NCBI GenBank assembly: GCA_007120485.1 | Contig: SKNP01000201.1 | Span: 1-6,634, forward strand | Origin: Nitriliruptoraceae bacterium | Lineage (GTDB): Bacteria; Actinomycetota; Nitriliruptoria; Nitriliruptorales; Nitriliruptoraceae | Direction: 5' to 3' | Length of the DNA: 6,634 nt | Shown: positions 1 to 6,523 of the stretch, piece after piece | Layout of the letters: every line of letters starts with the position of its first letter | Position numbering within the stretch: position 1 is the stretch's first letter | Program-made: the position numbers and the translations under genes | The notes under the pieces: model-generated | What the model was told of the DNA's origin: nothing | Databases searched by the model: none | The model's input: the letters and a program-made list of their open reading frames with translations, nothing else

Positions 1-1808
1 CCCCGCCACCCCCGCCACCGGGCGGTTCACCCCCGGGCGGGGAGCGACCCGCCGGCGCAGAGCCACCCCCGCCACCGGGCGGTCCGCCCGCCGTCACGCA
101 GCCGCCCGGCAGCGACGAGCCGCCCCACCACGAGCTGCCCCCGGACGTCGCACCGTTCGCGGCCCCCCGCCGGCTCCACCCGCTGTCGGTGATCCTCGGG
201 ATCCCGGCCGCACAGCTCGTGCAGGTGCTGGTGGTGCCGGTCGCGGCGACGTTCGCCGCCGGTGGGATGGTCACGCTGGTCCTGATGACCTTCCTGGGCA
301 TCGTCGGCCTGGTCGTCCGCACCCTCGACTGGCGGTTCCGTACGTTCTCGTTCGATGGCGAGGTCCTCCGGGTCGACCACGGTGTCCTCAGCCGGAACCG
401 CCGCAGCCTCGACGTCGCACGGATCCAGCAGGTCGAGGTGCAGCGCGGGGCGCTCATGCGCATCTTCGGGCTCGCCGCGATCCGCGTGGAGACCGCAGGC
501 AGCTCGAGCGAGCCGGAGGTCGACCTGCGGGTCGTCCCCGAACCCGACGCGTTCGCGCTGCGGGCCGCGGTCCGCACCAGCCAGCAACGCATGGGCGAGG
601 GGCCCGTGGACGAGGAGGGAGCGGAGCTCCCCGCGGCGACACGGGTGCTGACGGTCCCGATGAAGCACGTGGTCATCAGCTCGGTCACCGGGGCTCGGCT
701 GCTGGTGCTCCCGGCGGTGATCGGTGGTGCGTTCCAGTTCATCGGGCAACAGGTCGGCAACTTCGCCAACCGGGTGACCAACGAGCTCATCGAACGCGGG
801 ATCGCGGTCGATCCCAGCGAGCTCACCGGCCCCGACTGGCGGCTGGTCACGATGGGCGTCGCCGGCATCTTCGCGCTCAGCGTCATCGCGGCCATCGTGG
901 TCGGGGTGCTGCGGGACGGACGGTTCCGCATCGAACGCGACGGCGAGGACCTGCACGTCTCGCGTGGGTTGATCTCCACCCGCGAGTCGGTCGTGCCGTT
1001 GCGTCGCGTCCAGCTCGTGGAGGTCAACCGCAACTGGCTGCGCCGCCTGCTCGGCTACGCCACCGTCCGGATCCGCTCAGCCGGCGGTTCCGCCGGCGGT
1101 GACGGCCGGGTCACGGTCCCGCTGCTGCCCGAGCAGGGGGTCGACGACCTGCTGTCGGAGGTGCTGCCCAACGTCCCCGGTATACCCGAGCTCCACGCCC
1201 ACCCCACGGCCGCGCGACGACGCGCGCTGTTCCGCTGGTGGCGTCCGGCGCTGTTCACCATCGCCGTCGTCTGGCTCGCCCCCGAACTGCTGCCGTTCCT
1301 CGACCACCCCCTGGTCGAACGGGCGCGGTGGATCGTGCTCGGACTGCTCCCGCTCAACACCGTGCTCGCGCTCGTCGAGTACCGACAGCTCGCCCACGGC
1401 CTGACCGAGCTGGTGGTCGCCTCACGGCGCGGGGCCCTGTCGATCTCGACCAGCATCGCGCCGGTCGTCAAGGTGCAGGCGGTCACCAACCGACGCAGCC
1501 TGTTCCAGCGTCGGCTGGACCTGACCACCCTCGTGGCCCACGTGGCCGGCCCCGGGGCGGTCATCGAGGTCCTGGACGCCGGCCGGGCCGACGCCCGCAC
1601 GCTCCACGAACAGCTGAGCGCGAACGCGGCGTCGCCCACACCGGTCGTACCGGACCGTGACCCGGAGGACGACGCCCCCGCCGAGCCGGCCGAGCCGGCC
1701 CAGACGCCCGAGCCGGCCCAGACGCCCGAGGCGGCCCAGACGCCCGAGGCGACCGAGGCGGCCGGGACCGCGGGCCCCTCAGGACGCGGCGAGGCCGGCA
1801 CCGCGTAG
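1..1808 (+). CDS. YdbT-like membrane protein with three bacterial PH (DUF304/bPH2) domains, 5' end outside the window
   Basis: The reading frame (first full codon at position 3) is open to the left edge, so the start lies upstream. A GTG at 189 falls inside the conserved family opening RRLHPLSV and is not the start. About 601 residues are visible. Residues 1-55 are rich in Pro and Gly. A hydrophobic pair (about 63-105) precedes PH module 1 (about 110-190, with the pattern ARIQQVEV then IFGLAAIRVETAG). Helices at about 225-247 and 281-304 precede module 2 (308-387, LRRVQLVEV then LLGYATVRIRSAGG). Helices at about 414-435 and 441-460 precede module 3 (463-539), which is more degenerate. An acidic Pro/Ala/Thr/Glu tail follows. 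The order of two membrane helices before each PH module, three times over, matches Bacillus YdbT, which usually pairs with a small one-domain partner (YdbS); that partner would lie off the left edge. The family's function is poorly defined. The last 30 bases overlap the 3' end of pilT on the other strand. Confidence 0.88.
   Translation, partial: PPPPPPGGSPPGGERPAGAEPPPPPGGPPAVTQPPGSDEPPHHELPPDVAPFAAPRRLHPLSVILGIPAAQLVQVLVVPVAATFAAGGMVTLVLMTFLGIVGLVVRTLDWRFRTFSFDGEVLRVDHGVLSRNRRSLDVARIQQVEVQRGALMRIFGLAAIRVETAGSSSEPEVDLRVVPEPDAFALRAAVRTSQQRMGEGPVDEEGAELPAATRVLTVPMKHVVISSVTGARLLVLPAVIGGAFQFIGQQVGNFANRVTNELIERGIAVDPSELTGPDWRLVTMGVAGIFALSVIAAIVVGVLRDGRFRIERDGEDLHVSRGLISTRESVVPLRRVQLVEVNRNWLRRLLGYATVRIRSAGGSAGGDGRVTVPLLPEQGVDDLLSEVLPNVPGIPELHAHPTAARRRALFRWWRPALFTIAVVWLAPELLPFLDHPLVERARWIVLGLLPLNTVLALVEYRQLAHGLTELVVASRRGALSISTSIAPVVKVQAVTNRRSLFQRRLDLTTLVAHVAGPGAVIEVLDAGRADARTLHEQLSANAASPTPVVPDRDPEDDAPAEPAEPAQTPEPAQTPEAAQTPEATEAAGTAGPSGRGEAGTA
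5..83 (+). repeat. 22-bp direct repeat coding a PPPPPGG motif
   Basis: Positions 5-26 and 62-83 are identical over 22 bases. They lie 57 bases (19 codons) apart and in the same frame, so both copies encode a run of prolines followed by Gly-Gly in the N-terminal linker of the PH-domain protein. This looks like a duplication inside a low-complexity coding region rather than a mobile or regulatory repeat. More copies may lie to the left of the window. Confidence 0.85.
1701..1754 (+). repeat. 18-bp tandem repeat, three copies, in the PH-protein tail
   Basis: Three adjacent 18-base units (1701-1718, 1719-1736, 1737-1754) start with cagacgcccgag and differ only at one or two bases near their ends. 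In frame they encode QTPEPA, QTPEAA and QTPEAT. A related Glu-Pro-Ala stretch lies just before (about 1680-1700). The unit length keeps the frame, so copy number could change without breaking the gene. The array ends 24 bases before the end of pilT on the opposite strand, so length changes would not alter PilT. Confidence 0.9.
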
Positions 1809-2861
1809 CGAGACGCGGAAGTCGTGCGGGCTGCTCGCGGCCGACAGCGCGTCGCGCAGGGACACCTCGCCGTCGCGGTAGAGCTGCAGCAGGTGCTGAT
1901 CGAAGGTCTGCATCCCGTAGTAGCCACCGTCAGCGATCGCGTCGTCGACCTGGGGCAGCAGCGCCGGGTCCATCAGGAACTCGTAGATGCGGGTGGTCAT
2001 CACCAGCACCTCGACGACCGGCTGACGCCCCTCCCCGGTGGCCCGGGGCACGAGCCGCTGGCACACGATCCCCTTGAGCGAGTTCGCCAGCGACAGCCGC
2101 GCTTGGGCCTGCTGCTCCTTGGGGTACATGTCCACGATGCGGTTGATCGTCTCCCGAGCGTCGGTGGTGTGCAGCGTGGAGATGACCAGGTGGCCGGTCT
2201 CGGCCGCCTGCAGCGCCGCCGTCATCGTCTCGAGGTCACGCATCTCGCCGATGAAGATGACGTCCGGGTCCTGGCGCGAGACCGCCTTCAGCCCGGTCAC
2301 GAAGTCCTCGGTGTCCACGCCGATCTCGCGCTGATCGATGATCGCGTTGTCGTCGCGGTGCATCACCTCGATGGGGTCCTCGAGCGTGACCACGTGGCAC
2401 CGGCGCGTCGCGTTGATATGGCTGATCATCGCTGCGGTCGTGGTCGTCTTGCCGGAACCCGTCGGGCCCGTGACCAGCACCAGCCCGCGGTGCTCCTCGG
2501 CCAGCTTGCGGACCGCTGGCGGCATCCCCAAGGAGGGGAAATCCGGGGTCCCCGGCAGCACGCGACGACAGACCAACCCGACCGAGCCGCGTTGACGGAA
2601 CGCGTTCACACGGAAGCGCCCGACGCCGGGGACCGAGTGCGCGAAGTCCGCCTCCCGTTCCTCCTCGAAGATCCGGGTGAGCCGCTCGTCGAGCATCGAG
2701 GTGGCGAGCTGCTCGGTGTCGTTGGGGGACAGCGGTGGTAGCTGCGAGATCGGTTTGAGGTCCCCGTCGATGCGCACGTAGGCGGGTCCACCCGCCTTGA
2801 GGTGGAGGTCGGAACCGCCGGACTCGACGAGGATCTGGAGGTAGTCGTCGACGGTGGGCAC
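1779..2861 (-). CDS. pilT: Type IV pilus retraction ATPase PilT
   Basis: PilT is the cytoplasmic hexameric ATPase that drives pilus retraction and twitching. The 360-residue product has the usual PilT length. It opens with a PilT-type N-terminal domain (SGGSDLHLKAG, then VRIDGDL). It then has Walker A GPTGSGKT (132-139), the Asp box with LEDPIE (E161, D162), Walker B with IFIGEMRD (E206), and the His box TGHLVISTLHTTDA (H224, H231). The C-terminal part has YYGMQTFDQ and the terminal SSPHDF segment. The classical AIRNLIRE motif is not present; TRIYEFLMD (about 290-298) stands in its place. I chose the GTG at 2861 because GAGG lies 8 bases upstream and the protein then starts VPTVDDYLQ, the usual family opening. 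The frame is open to a GTG at 2948, but that one has no ribosome binding site and adds 29 unfamiliar residues. No other pilus genes are in the window. Its 3' end overlaps the convergent PH-protein gene by 30 bases. Confidence 0.95.
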   Translation of the reverse strand: MPTVDDYLQILVESGGSDLHLKAGGPAYVRIDGDLKPISQLPPLSPNDTEQLATSMLDERLTRIFEEEREADFAHSVPGVGRFRVNAFRQRGSVGLVCRRVLPGTPDFPSLGMPPAVRKLAEEHRGLVLVTGPTGSGKTTTTAAMISHINATRRCHVVTLEDPIEVMHRDDNAIIDQREIGVDTEDFVTGLKAVSRQDPDVIFIGEMRDLETMTAALQAAETGHLVISTLHTTDARETINRIVDMYPKEQQAQARLSLANSLKGIVCQRLVPRATGEGRQPVVEVLVMTTRIYEFLMDPALLPQVDDAIADGGYYGMQTFDQHLLQLYRDGEVSLRDALSAASSPHDFRVSLRGAGLAAS

Positions 2862-2869
2862 GGCAGGGA

Positions 2870-2873
2870 CCTC
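2870..2873 (-). promoter_or_regulatory. Ribosome binding site that decides the pilT start
   Basis: On the minus strand this reads GAGG, with 8 bases between it and the GTG at 2861-2859. The alternative GTG at 2948 has no purine-rich sequence at a suitable distance, so this site favours the shorter 360-residue PilT. Confidence 0.65.
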
Positions 2874-2901
2874 GGTTCGGGCGAGCAGGGAGTACCTCGG
2901 C

Positions 2902-2924
2902 GGACCCCGAGCCTCGCGGGGACC
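2902..2924. other. Imperfect hairpin between dtd and pilT
   Basis: The arms 2902-2909 (ggaccccg) and 2917-2924 (cggggacc) pair over 8 positions with one A-A mismatch and a 7-base loop. Copies of gcaggg and ccctgc flank it (2885-2890, and 2923-2928 or 2928-2933). It lies in the 111-base gap between dtd and pilT. No T run follows on either strand, so I do not call it a terminator. It could be a leader structure or chance in very GC-rich DNA. I see no TANNNT-type -10 box on the minus strand in this gap, which fits read-through from dtd into pilT. Confidence 0.3.
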
Positions 2925-2972
2925 CTGCCCTGCTATCGGCTCCGGCACCGGACCGCTTGAGCACCGGCGGTC

Positions 2973-3428
2973 TCAGACCTCCAGTTCGATCGTCCACGGC
3001 CCGTCGTTGACCAGGTGGACGCGCATCGCGGTGCGGAACCGGCCGGTGGCCACCGTCGCGCCGAGGTCGGTCAGGCGGTCCGCGAAGGTCTGGACCAGCG
3101 GCTCGGCGGTATCCGGCCGGGCCGCACCCAGGTAGGACGGTCGGCGGCCCTTGCGCGTGTCGGCGTACAGGGTGAACTGGCTGACGACCAGTACCCCCGC
3201 ACCGAGGTCCTCCGCGCTGAGGTTGGGGACGCCCTCGTCGTCATCGAACAGCCGCAGGCGCCAGGTGCGCTCGGCCAGCTTGCTCGCCTTCGCGTCGTCG
3301 TCGTCGTGGGTGACCCCGACGAACGCCACCAGCCCGCGATCGATGCTCCCGACCGTCTCGAACGGGCCGGAGGGATCGTCGGCGGAGGTGACCTGGGCCT
3401 CCGTGACCCGCTGGATCAACGCCTTCAC
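2973..3428 (-). CDS. dtd: D-aminoacyl-tRNA deacylase (DTD)
   Basis: DTD is a cytoplasmic dimeric enzyme that hydrolyses D-amino acids, and glycine mischarged on tRNA(Ala), from tRNA, keeping D-residues out of proteins. The 151-residue length is typical. Seen here: the start MKALIQRVTEAQV, the segment RGLVAFVGV, VPNLS (67-71), the substrate-pocket motif SQFTL (83-87) followed by YADTRKGRRPS, and the C-terminal NDGPWT (141-146), which carries the Gly-Pro of the chiral-proofreading motif. Two small departures: FRTAM (131-135) stands where many DTDs have FGA-x-M, and the loop at about 15-27 is a few residues longer than usual. The start is the GTG at 3428-3426, supported by AGGAG 5 bases upstream. 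pilT follows on the same strand after 111 bases, so the two may be co-transcribed. A NUDIX gene diverges on the other side. Confidence 0.95.
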   Translation of the reverse strand: MKALIQRVTEAQVTSADDPSGPFETVGSIDRGLVAFVGVTHDDDDAKASKLAERTWRLRLFDDDEGVPNLSAEDLGAGVLVVSQFTLYADTRKGRRPSYLGAARPDTAEPLVQTFADRLTDLGATVATGRFRTAMRVHLVNDGPWTIELEV

Positions 3429-3433
3429 GTGTG

Positions 3434-3438
3434 CTCCT
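3434..3438 (-). promoter_or_regulatory. Ribosome binding site of dtd
   Basis: The minus strand reads AGGAG, separated by 5 bases (CACAC) from the GTG start at 3428-3426. This is the strongest Shine-Dalgarno match in the window. Confidence 0.7.
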
Positions 3439-3457
3439 GACGCTCAGGGATGTCCGC

Positions 3458-3483
3458 GGTGGGCGCCCGGAACGTCGCCCACC
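3458..3483. other. 8-bp stem-loop in the dtd leader region
   Basis: The arms ggtgggcg (3458-3465) and cgcccacc (3476-3483) are perfectly complementary with a 10-base loop. It lies between the start of dtd and a possible minus-strand -10 box, so it could fold in the dtd 5' leader. No T run follows, and a role is not established. Confidence 0.35.
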
Positions 3484-3496
3484 CACCGGCAACGGC

Positions 3497-3502
3497 AGGC
3501 TA
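3497..3502 (-). promoter_or_regulatory. Possible -10 box of dtd (TAGCCT)
   Basis: On the minus strand these bases read TAGCCT, a match to the actinobacterial TANNNT -10 consensus, about 68 bases before the dtd start codon. I see no convincing -35 element at the right distance. It is offered only as the best candidate in the divergent region. Confidence 0.25.
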
Positions 3503-3568
3503 GAGGAGTTGGCACGGGTCCCGCCCGGCCCCCGCCCGGCTCCCCGTCCGGCACGGCGGCCTCCTCGC

Positions 3569-3574
3569 TACCCT
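3569..3574 (+). promoter_or_regulatory. Possible -10 box of a leaderless NUDIX transcript (TACCCT)
   Basis: TACCCT fits the TANNNT consensus and ends 6 bases before the A of the ATG at 3581. Transcription would therefore start at or next to the start codon. No Shine-Dalgarno sequence precedes this ATG (ccctccggtc), as expected for a leaderless message, which is common in Actinobacteria. No clear -35 element is visible. Confidence 0.4.
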
Positions 3575-3580
3575 CCGGTC

Positions 3581-4069
3581 ATGGCCAGGTATCCCACCCG
3601 ACGTGCCACCTCCTCCGGAGGGGTGGTCTGCGACGACCGGCCGGACGGTCGCCGATGGGTGCTGCTCATCGCCCGGCGCAACGCCGCGGGCAAGCCGCAG
3701 TGGACCCTGCCCAAGGGCGGGATCGAGGACGGCGAGACCGACGAGCAGGCCGCCCTGCGCGAGGTGCGTGAGGAGACCGGCTACGGGGCGTTGATCGACC
3801 ACCTGCTGGGCACGATCGACTACTGGTTCGTCTGGCGACCGGACCGTGTCCGCTACCACAAGTTCGTGCACTACTACTACATGTGGTGGGACGGGCAGGA
3901 GCCCGTGGAGCGCGACGACGAGGCCGAGCACGTCGAGTGGGTCCCCGCCGAGGTCGCGCTGGTGCGCCTCGCCCACCGCAACGAGCGCAAGCTCGTGGAG
4001 CGGGCACGCGACGCCCTCCCGGACCAGCCGCAACCGACTCGGGCGCTCGACGCTCGGGTCGAGCGGTGA
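3581..4069 (+). CDS. NUDIX hydrolase, MutT4-like
   Basis: NUDIX enzymes hydrolyse nucleoside diphosphates linked to another group, using Mg2+ or Mn2+. The 162-residue product has a complete Nudix box at 46-68: G46, E52, then R60-E61-V62-R63-E64-E65 and G67, spaced as in the family signature. It opens with TSSGGVV and LLIARR, then WTLPKGG, and has an aromatic segment IDYWFVW...HYYYMWW (79-103) and VEWVP (118-122). These fit the actinobacterial group that includes M. tuberculosis MutT4 (Rv3908), whose neighbour is also a DUF6049 protein. The substrate cannot be read from the sequence; dNTP clean-up is only a family possibility. I chose the ATG at 3581 because family similarity begins there. The frame is open further upstream to 3431, but that stretch is a Pro/Arg-rich translation of promoter DNA. 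The stop overlaps the next start as GTGA. Confidence 0.9.
   Translation: MARYPTRRATSSGGVVCDDRPDGRRWVLLIARRNAAGKPQWTLPKGGIEDGETDEQAALREVREETGYGALIDHLLGTIDYWFVWRPDRVRYHKFVHYYYMWWDGQEPVERDDEAEHVEWVPAEVALVRLAHRNERKLVERARDALPDQPQPTRALDARVER
4044..4065 (+). promoter_or_regulatory. Perfect 8-bp hairpin directly before the DUF6049 gene start
   Basis: The arms cgctcgac (4044-4051) and gtcgagcg (4058-4065) are fully complementary with a 6-base loop. The hairpin ends on the base just before the GTG start at 4066 and covers the place where a ribosome binding site would be. It could block independent initiation so that ribosomes finishing the NUDIX gene open it and re-initiate. That role is inference; the structure is seen in the sequence. 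Confidence 0.45.
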
Positions 4070-6504
4070 GCACGCTCACCGACCGGGGCCGGATGGCCCC
4101 GGACCCGCGAGGTGGTGCCCGCCGGTTCCGTCCGGTCAGCGGCGCTCGAGCCCGCCGTGCCGGCCGTGCCCGCCGGTCGCTGACCGCGGCGGTGGCGTGC
4201 CTGGTTGCGGTGGGGCTCCTCTCGGTGCCGGCGTTCGCCGATCAACACGACGACGCGGCAGACGACCCGGACCTGCGCCTGACGGTGACCGAGCTGACCG
4301 GGGTCCTCGGCCCGGGCAGCGTCGGCCAGCTCCCGGAGTCGCCGGACGATCCGCGATCGATCCCCGTGGATCTGGATGTCCGCTTGGTCCTGGAGAACCT
4401 CAGCGACGCACCTCTGGGCTCGCTCCAGACGGTGGTCGAGGTCTACCCCGAGGTCGAGGACCGGGAGCAGCTGCGCGATGCGTTCGAGGGCGCTCCCGGG
4501 GGCCCGCCGATCCACGTGCACAACCAGGACATCGCTGACGGCGGGTCGATCGCGCCCGGGGAGATCCGGGGGGTGGACGAGACCCTGGAGCGGTCGATGG
4601 TGCCATGGGCCACCGATCCCGGTGGGGTGCACCCGGTGCGCATCGCGGTGACCCGTGGCACCGACGTCCTCGTGGAGACCATCACCGCGGTCGTCTGGCT
4701 GCAGGACCATCCGACCACCCCCTTGCTGACGACGCTGGCCTGGCCGCTGGACGCATCGCCGTGGCGGACCACCCGGGATGCCTACCCCCTGGACGCCGAC
4801 GACGAGCTCACCGAAGGCAGCCGTCTCGATGTCCTGCTCTCCGCGGTGGAGCGCGCCCCGAGCGAGCCGATCCAGCTCGCGCCCGCCGCGCACCTGCTGG
4901 AGGACCTCAGTGACCGGGCGGACGGCTTCACCGCCCTGGAACGGGCACCCAACGGCGAACTGGTCGGCCGTCGGGTCCCGGCCAACGCCTCCGCACCCAC
5001 CCGGTCGATGGACGCGCTGACCCGCCTGCGTGAGGTCGCCACCACGTTGGACGGCCCACCCATCAGCGCCGCGTACGCCGATGCCGACCTCGACGGGCTC
5101 CTGCAGAGCGATCCCCCGCTGGCCGACCTCGCGGCCGAAGCCGCGATCGATGGACGGCGCCGCGTCCAACTGCAACTCGGCGTGGAGGTCGACGCCTCCA
5201 CCCACCTGCTGCGGGAGGCGGTCGAACCGGCCGTCCTCGACCTGCTCCCCGGCGATCAGCTGCTGCTGTCGTCGCAGGCCGCCGACGTGCCCCGTCCGGG
5301 GGCCGGGACGCAACCGACCAGCCCGGTCCGTCAGATACGTGCCCCGTCAGGTCGGCTGCTGACCGCGTTCGTCGCCGACCCCTACCTGGAGGAGTCGCTG
5401 GCGCAGACCGACCACCCCGCGGGGCCGGTGCTGGCCGCACAACGGCCGATCGCCGAGTCCGCGATGGCCTACCTGACCGCTGGCGAGGAGGGCCGGGCAC
5501 TGGCGGTCGTCCCCCCGGCGACCTGGGACCCGTCCCCCGAGACCGCCGAGCGGCTGCTGTCACACCTGACCGGTGCCCCGTGGTTGGACCTCGCTCCGGC
5601 GACGGCGGTCACCAGCGCCGTGCCGCCGACGGGCGCACCTCTGGAGCTCCGCGCACCGACCGGACCCGGCCTGACCAACGACCTCAGCGAACGGGTCCGG
5701 GAGGTGTCCGACGGGCTCGAGGCAGCGGCCGCATCGCTGCCCGATGGTGGCGAGCGGCTCGGCGACCGTCGGACCGACCAGCTGCACGACACGGTCCTTC
5801 GAGCCACCTCGACGTGGTACGGCGGCGCCGAACGCGACCAGGCGGAGGCCCTGTTGCGCGACGTCGAACGCTCCGTCGAGTCCACCTTCGGCGAGGTCGA
5901 GGTGCCGGACGGGGAGATCACCCTCACCTCCGACACCGGGCAGATCCCCGTCACCCTCCAGCGGTCGCGCGGCGGGCCGATCCTGGTCGACGTCGAGGTG
6001 GATTCGCCCGGCACCCTGCAGTGGCCCGAAGGTCGGCGAGCCGAGCGGATCGAGCTCCAGGCGGACGAGAGCCGGACCGTGACGTTCGAGACGCAGGCGC
6101 TGTCGACCGGGTCGTTCCCCGTGACGGTGCGGGTCAGCGACCCGTCCGGTACCCACGAGTACACCGTCGCCACCGTGGCGGTCCGCTCGACCGCCATCTC
6201 GGGCCCGACGCTGCTGGCGATCGCGGTGGTCGTGCTCGGCCTGCTCCTGGCGGGGGTCCTGCGACGCGGTGGCGCCGCCGGGACACGCAAGCCTGGACGG
6301 CGACGCGCCGACGACCCGCAGGCCGGCAGCGGCCCGGACGGCGACGAGCTACCCGCGATCCCGCCGCCGGTACCCACGCCGACCTCCGGCGCGTCGGCCT
6401 CACACTCCGGGGTCGAACCACCACAGCCTCGGCCGTCGTTGCGCGTCATCGACCATCCCGTGCACCCGAACGTGCGACCACCGCGCGGCGACGACCCGTC
6501 CTGA
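4066..6504 (+). CDS. DUF6049-like secreted/membrane protein of the mutT4-murJ locus
   Basis: The product has 812 residues and no known enzymatic motif. An Arg-rich N-region (to R37) and a hydrophobic stretch (38-55) end in AFA, with likely signal peptidase cleavage at A58/D59; the twin Arg at 36-37 also leaves Tat export possible. The start of the mature part (LRLTVTELTGVLGPGS and a following DVRLVLENLSDAPL) resembles the beta-sandwich opening of actinobacterial DUF6049 proteins. A long middle region follows. An Ig-like module spans about 617-707 (ITLTSDTGQIPVTLQ to YTVATVAV), then one membrane helix (about 715-732), then basic RRGG...RKPGRRR and a Pro-rich tail of some 80 residues, probably cytoplasmic. 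The order NUDIX-DUF6049 matches M. tuberculosis Rv3908-Rv3909, where murJ follows, so a cell-envelope role is inferred. The GTG at 4066 overlaps the NUDIX stop by 4 bases; an ATG at 4093 is the alternative start. Upstream in-frame sequence back to 3883 is a shadow of the NUDIX gene. Confidence 0.85.
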   Translation: MSTLTDRGRMAPDPRGGARRFRPVSGARARRAGRARRSLTAAVACLVAVGLLSVPAFADQHDDAADDPDLRLTVTELTGVLGPGSVGQLPESPDDPRSIPVDLDVRLVLENLSDAPLGSLQTVVEVYPEVEDREQLRDAFEGAPGGPPIHVHNQDIADGGSIAPGEIRGVDETLERSMVPWATDPGGVHPVRIAVTRGTDVLVETITAVVWLQDHPTTPLLTTLAWPLDASPWRTTRDAYPLDADDELTEGSRLDVLLSAVERAPSEPIQLAPAAHLLEDLSDRADGFTALERAPNGELVGRRVPANASAPTRSMDALTRLREVATTLDGPPISAAYADADLDGLLQSDPPLADLAAEAAIDGRRRVQLQLGVEVDASTHLLREAVEPAVLDLLPGDQLLLSSQAADVPRPGAGTQPTSPVRQIRAPSGRLLTAFVADPYLEESLAQTDHPAGPVLAAQRPIAESAMAYLTAGEEGRALAVVPPATWDPSPETAERLLSHLTGAPWLDLAPATAVTSAVPPTGAPLELRAPTGPGLTNDLSERVREVSDGLEAAAASLPDGGERLGDRRTDQLHDTVLRATSTWYGGAERDQAEALLRDVERSVESTFGEVEVPDGEITLTSDTGQIPVTLQRSRGGPILVDVEVDSPGTLQWPEGRRAERIELQADESRTVTFETQALSTGSFPVTVRVSDPSGTHEYTVATVAVRSTAISGPTLLAIAVVVLGLLLAGVLRRGGAAGTRKPGRRRADDPQAGSGPDGDELPAIPPPVPTPTSGASASHSGVEPPQPRPSLRVIDHPVHPNVRPPRGDDPS

Positions 6505-6523
6505 CGGGGCTGCCCGCGGCCGA

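Noticed and set aside
27..956. Long open frame on the minus strand opposite the PH-protein gene
   Set aside because: It is rich in Asp, Arg, His and Gly with no domain or motif, as expected from the antisense of a GC-rich gene. The plus-strand frame has clear PH modules and membrane helices.
1055..1927. Minus-strand open frame running from the PH-protein gene into the end of pilT
   Set aside because: The translation is Ser/Arg/Ala low complexity and it overlaps two well-supported genes in other frames.
1824..2741. 305-residue open frame on the plus strand opposite pilT
   Set aside because: It is His/Asp/Arg-rich without motifs, while the minus strand carries every PilT signature.
2862..2948. 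29-residue N-terminal extension of PilT from the GTG at 2948
   Set aside because: It has no ribosome binding site and the added residues do not resemble PilT; the GTG at 2861 has GAGG 8 bases upstream.
3520..3540. Two close copies of cccgcccggc in the divergent promoter region
   Set aside because: The copies are short and made only of C and G in a very GC-rich stretch, so an operator claim cannot be supported.
3431..3580. N-terminal extension of the NUDIX protein from a start at 3431
   Set aside because: The added 50 residues are Pro/Arg-rich, overlap the dtd promoter and ribosome-binding region, and lie before the point where family similarity starts.
3877..5313. 478-residue open frame on the minus strand opposite the NUDIX and DUF6049-like genes
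   Set aside because: It has no start signal, no recognisable domain and a composition typical of antisense frames in high-GC DNA. Both plus-strand genes have family support.
6495..6508. Small hairpin cccgt/acggg over the DUF6049 gene stop codon
   Set aside because: A 5-bp stem with a 4-base loop and no T run is expected by chance in this composition.
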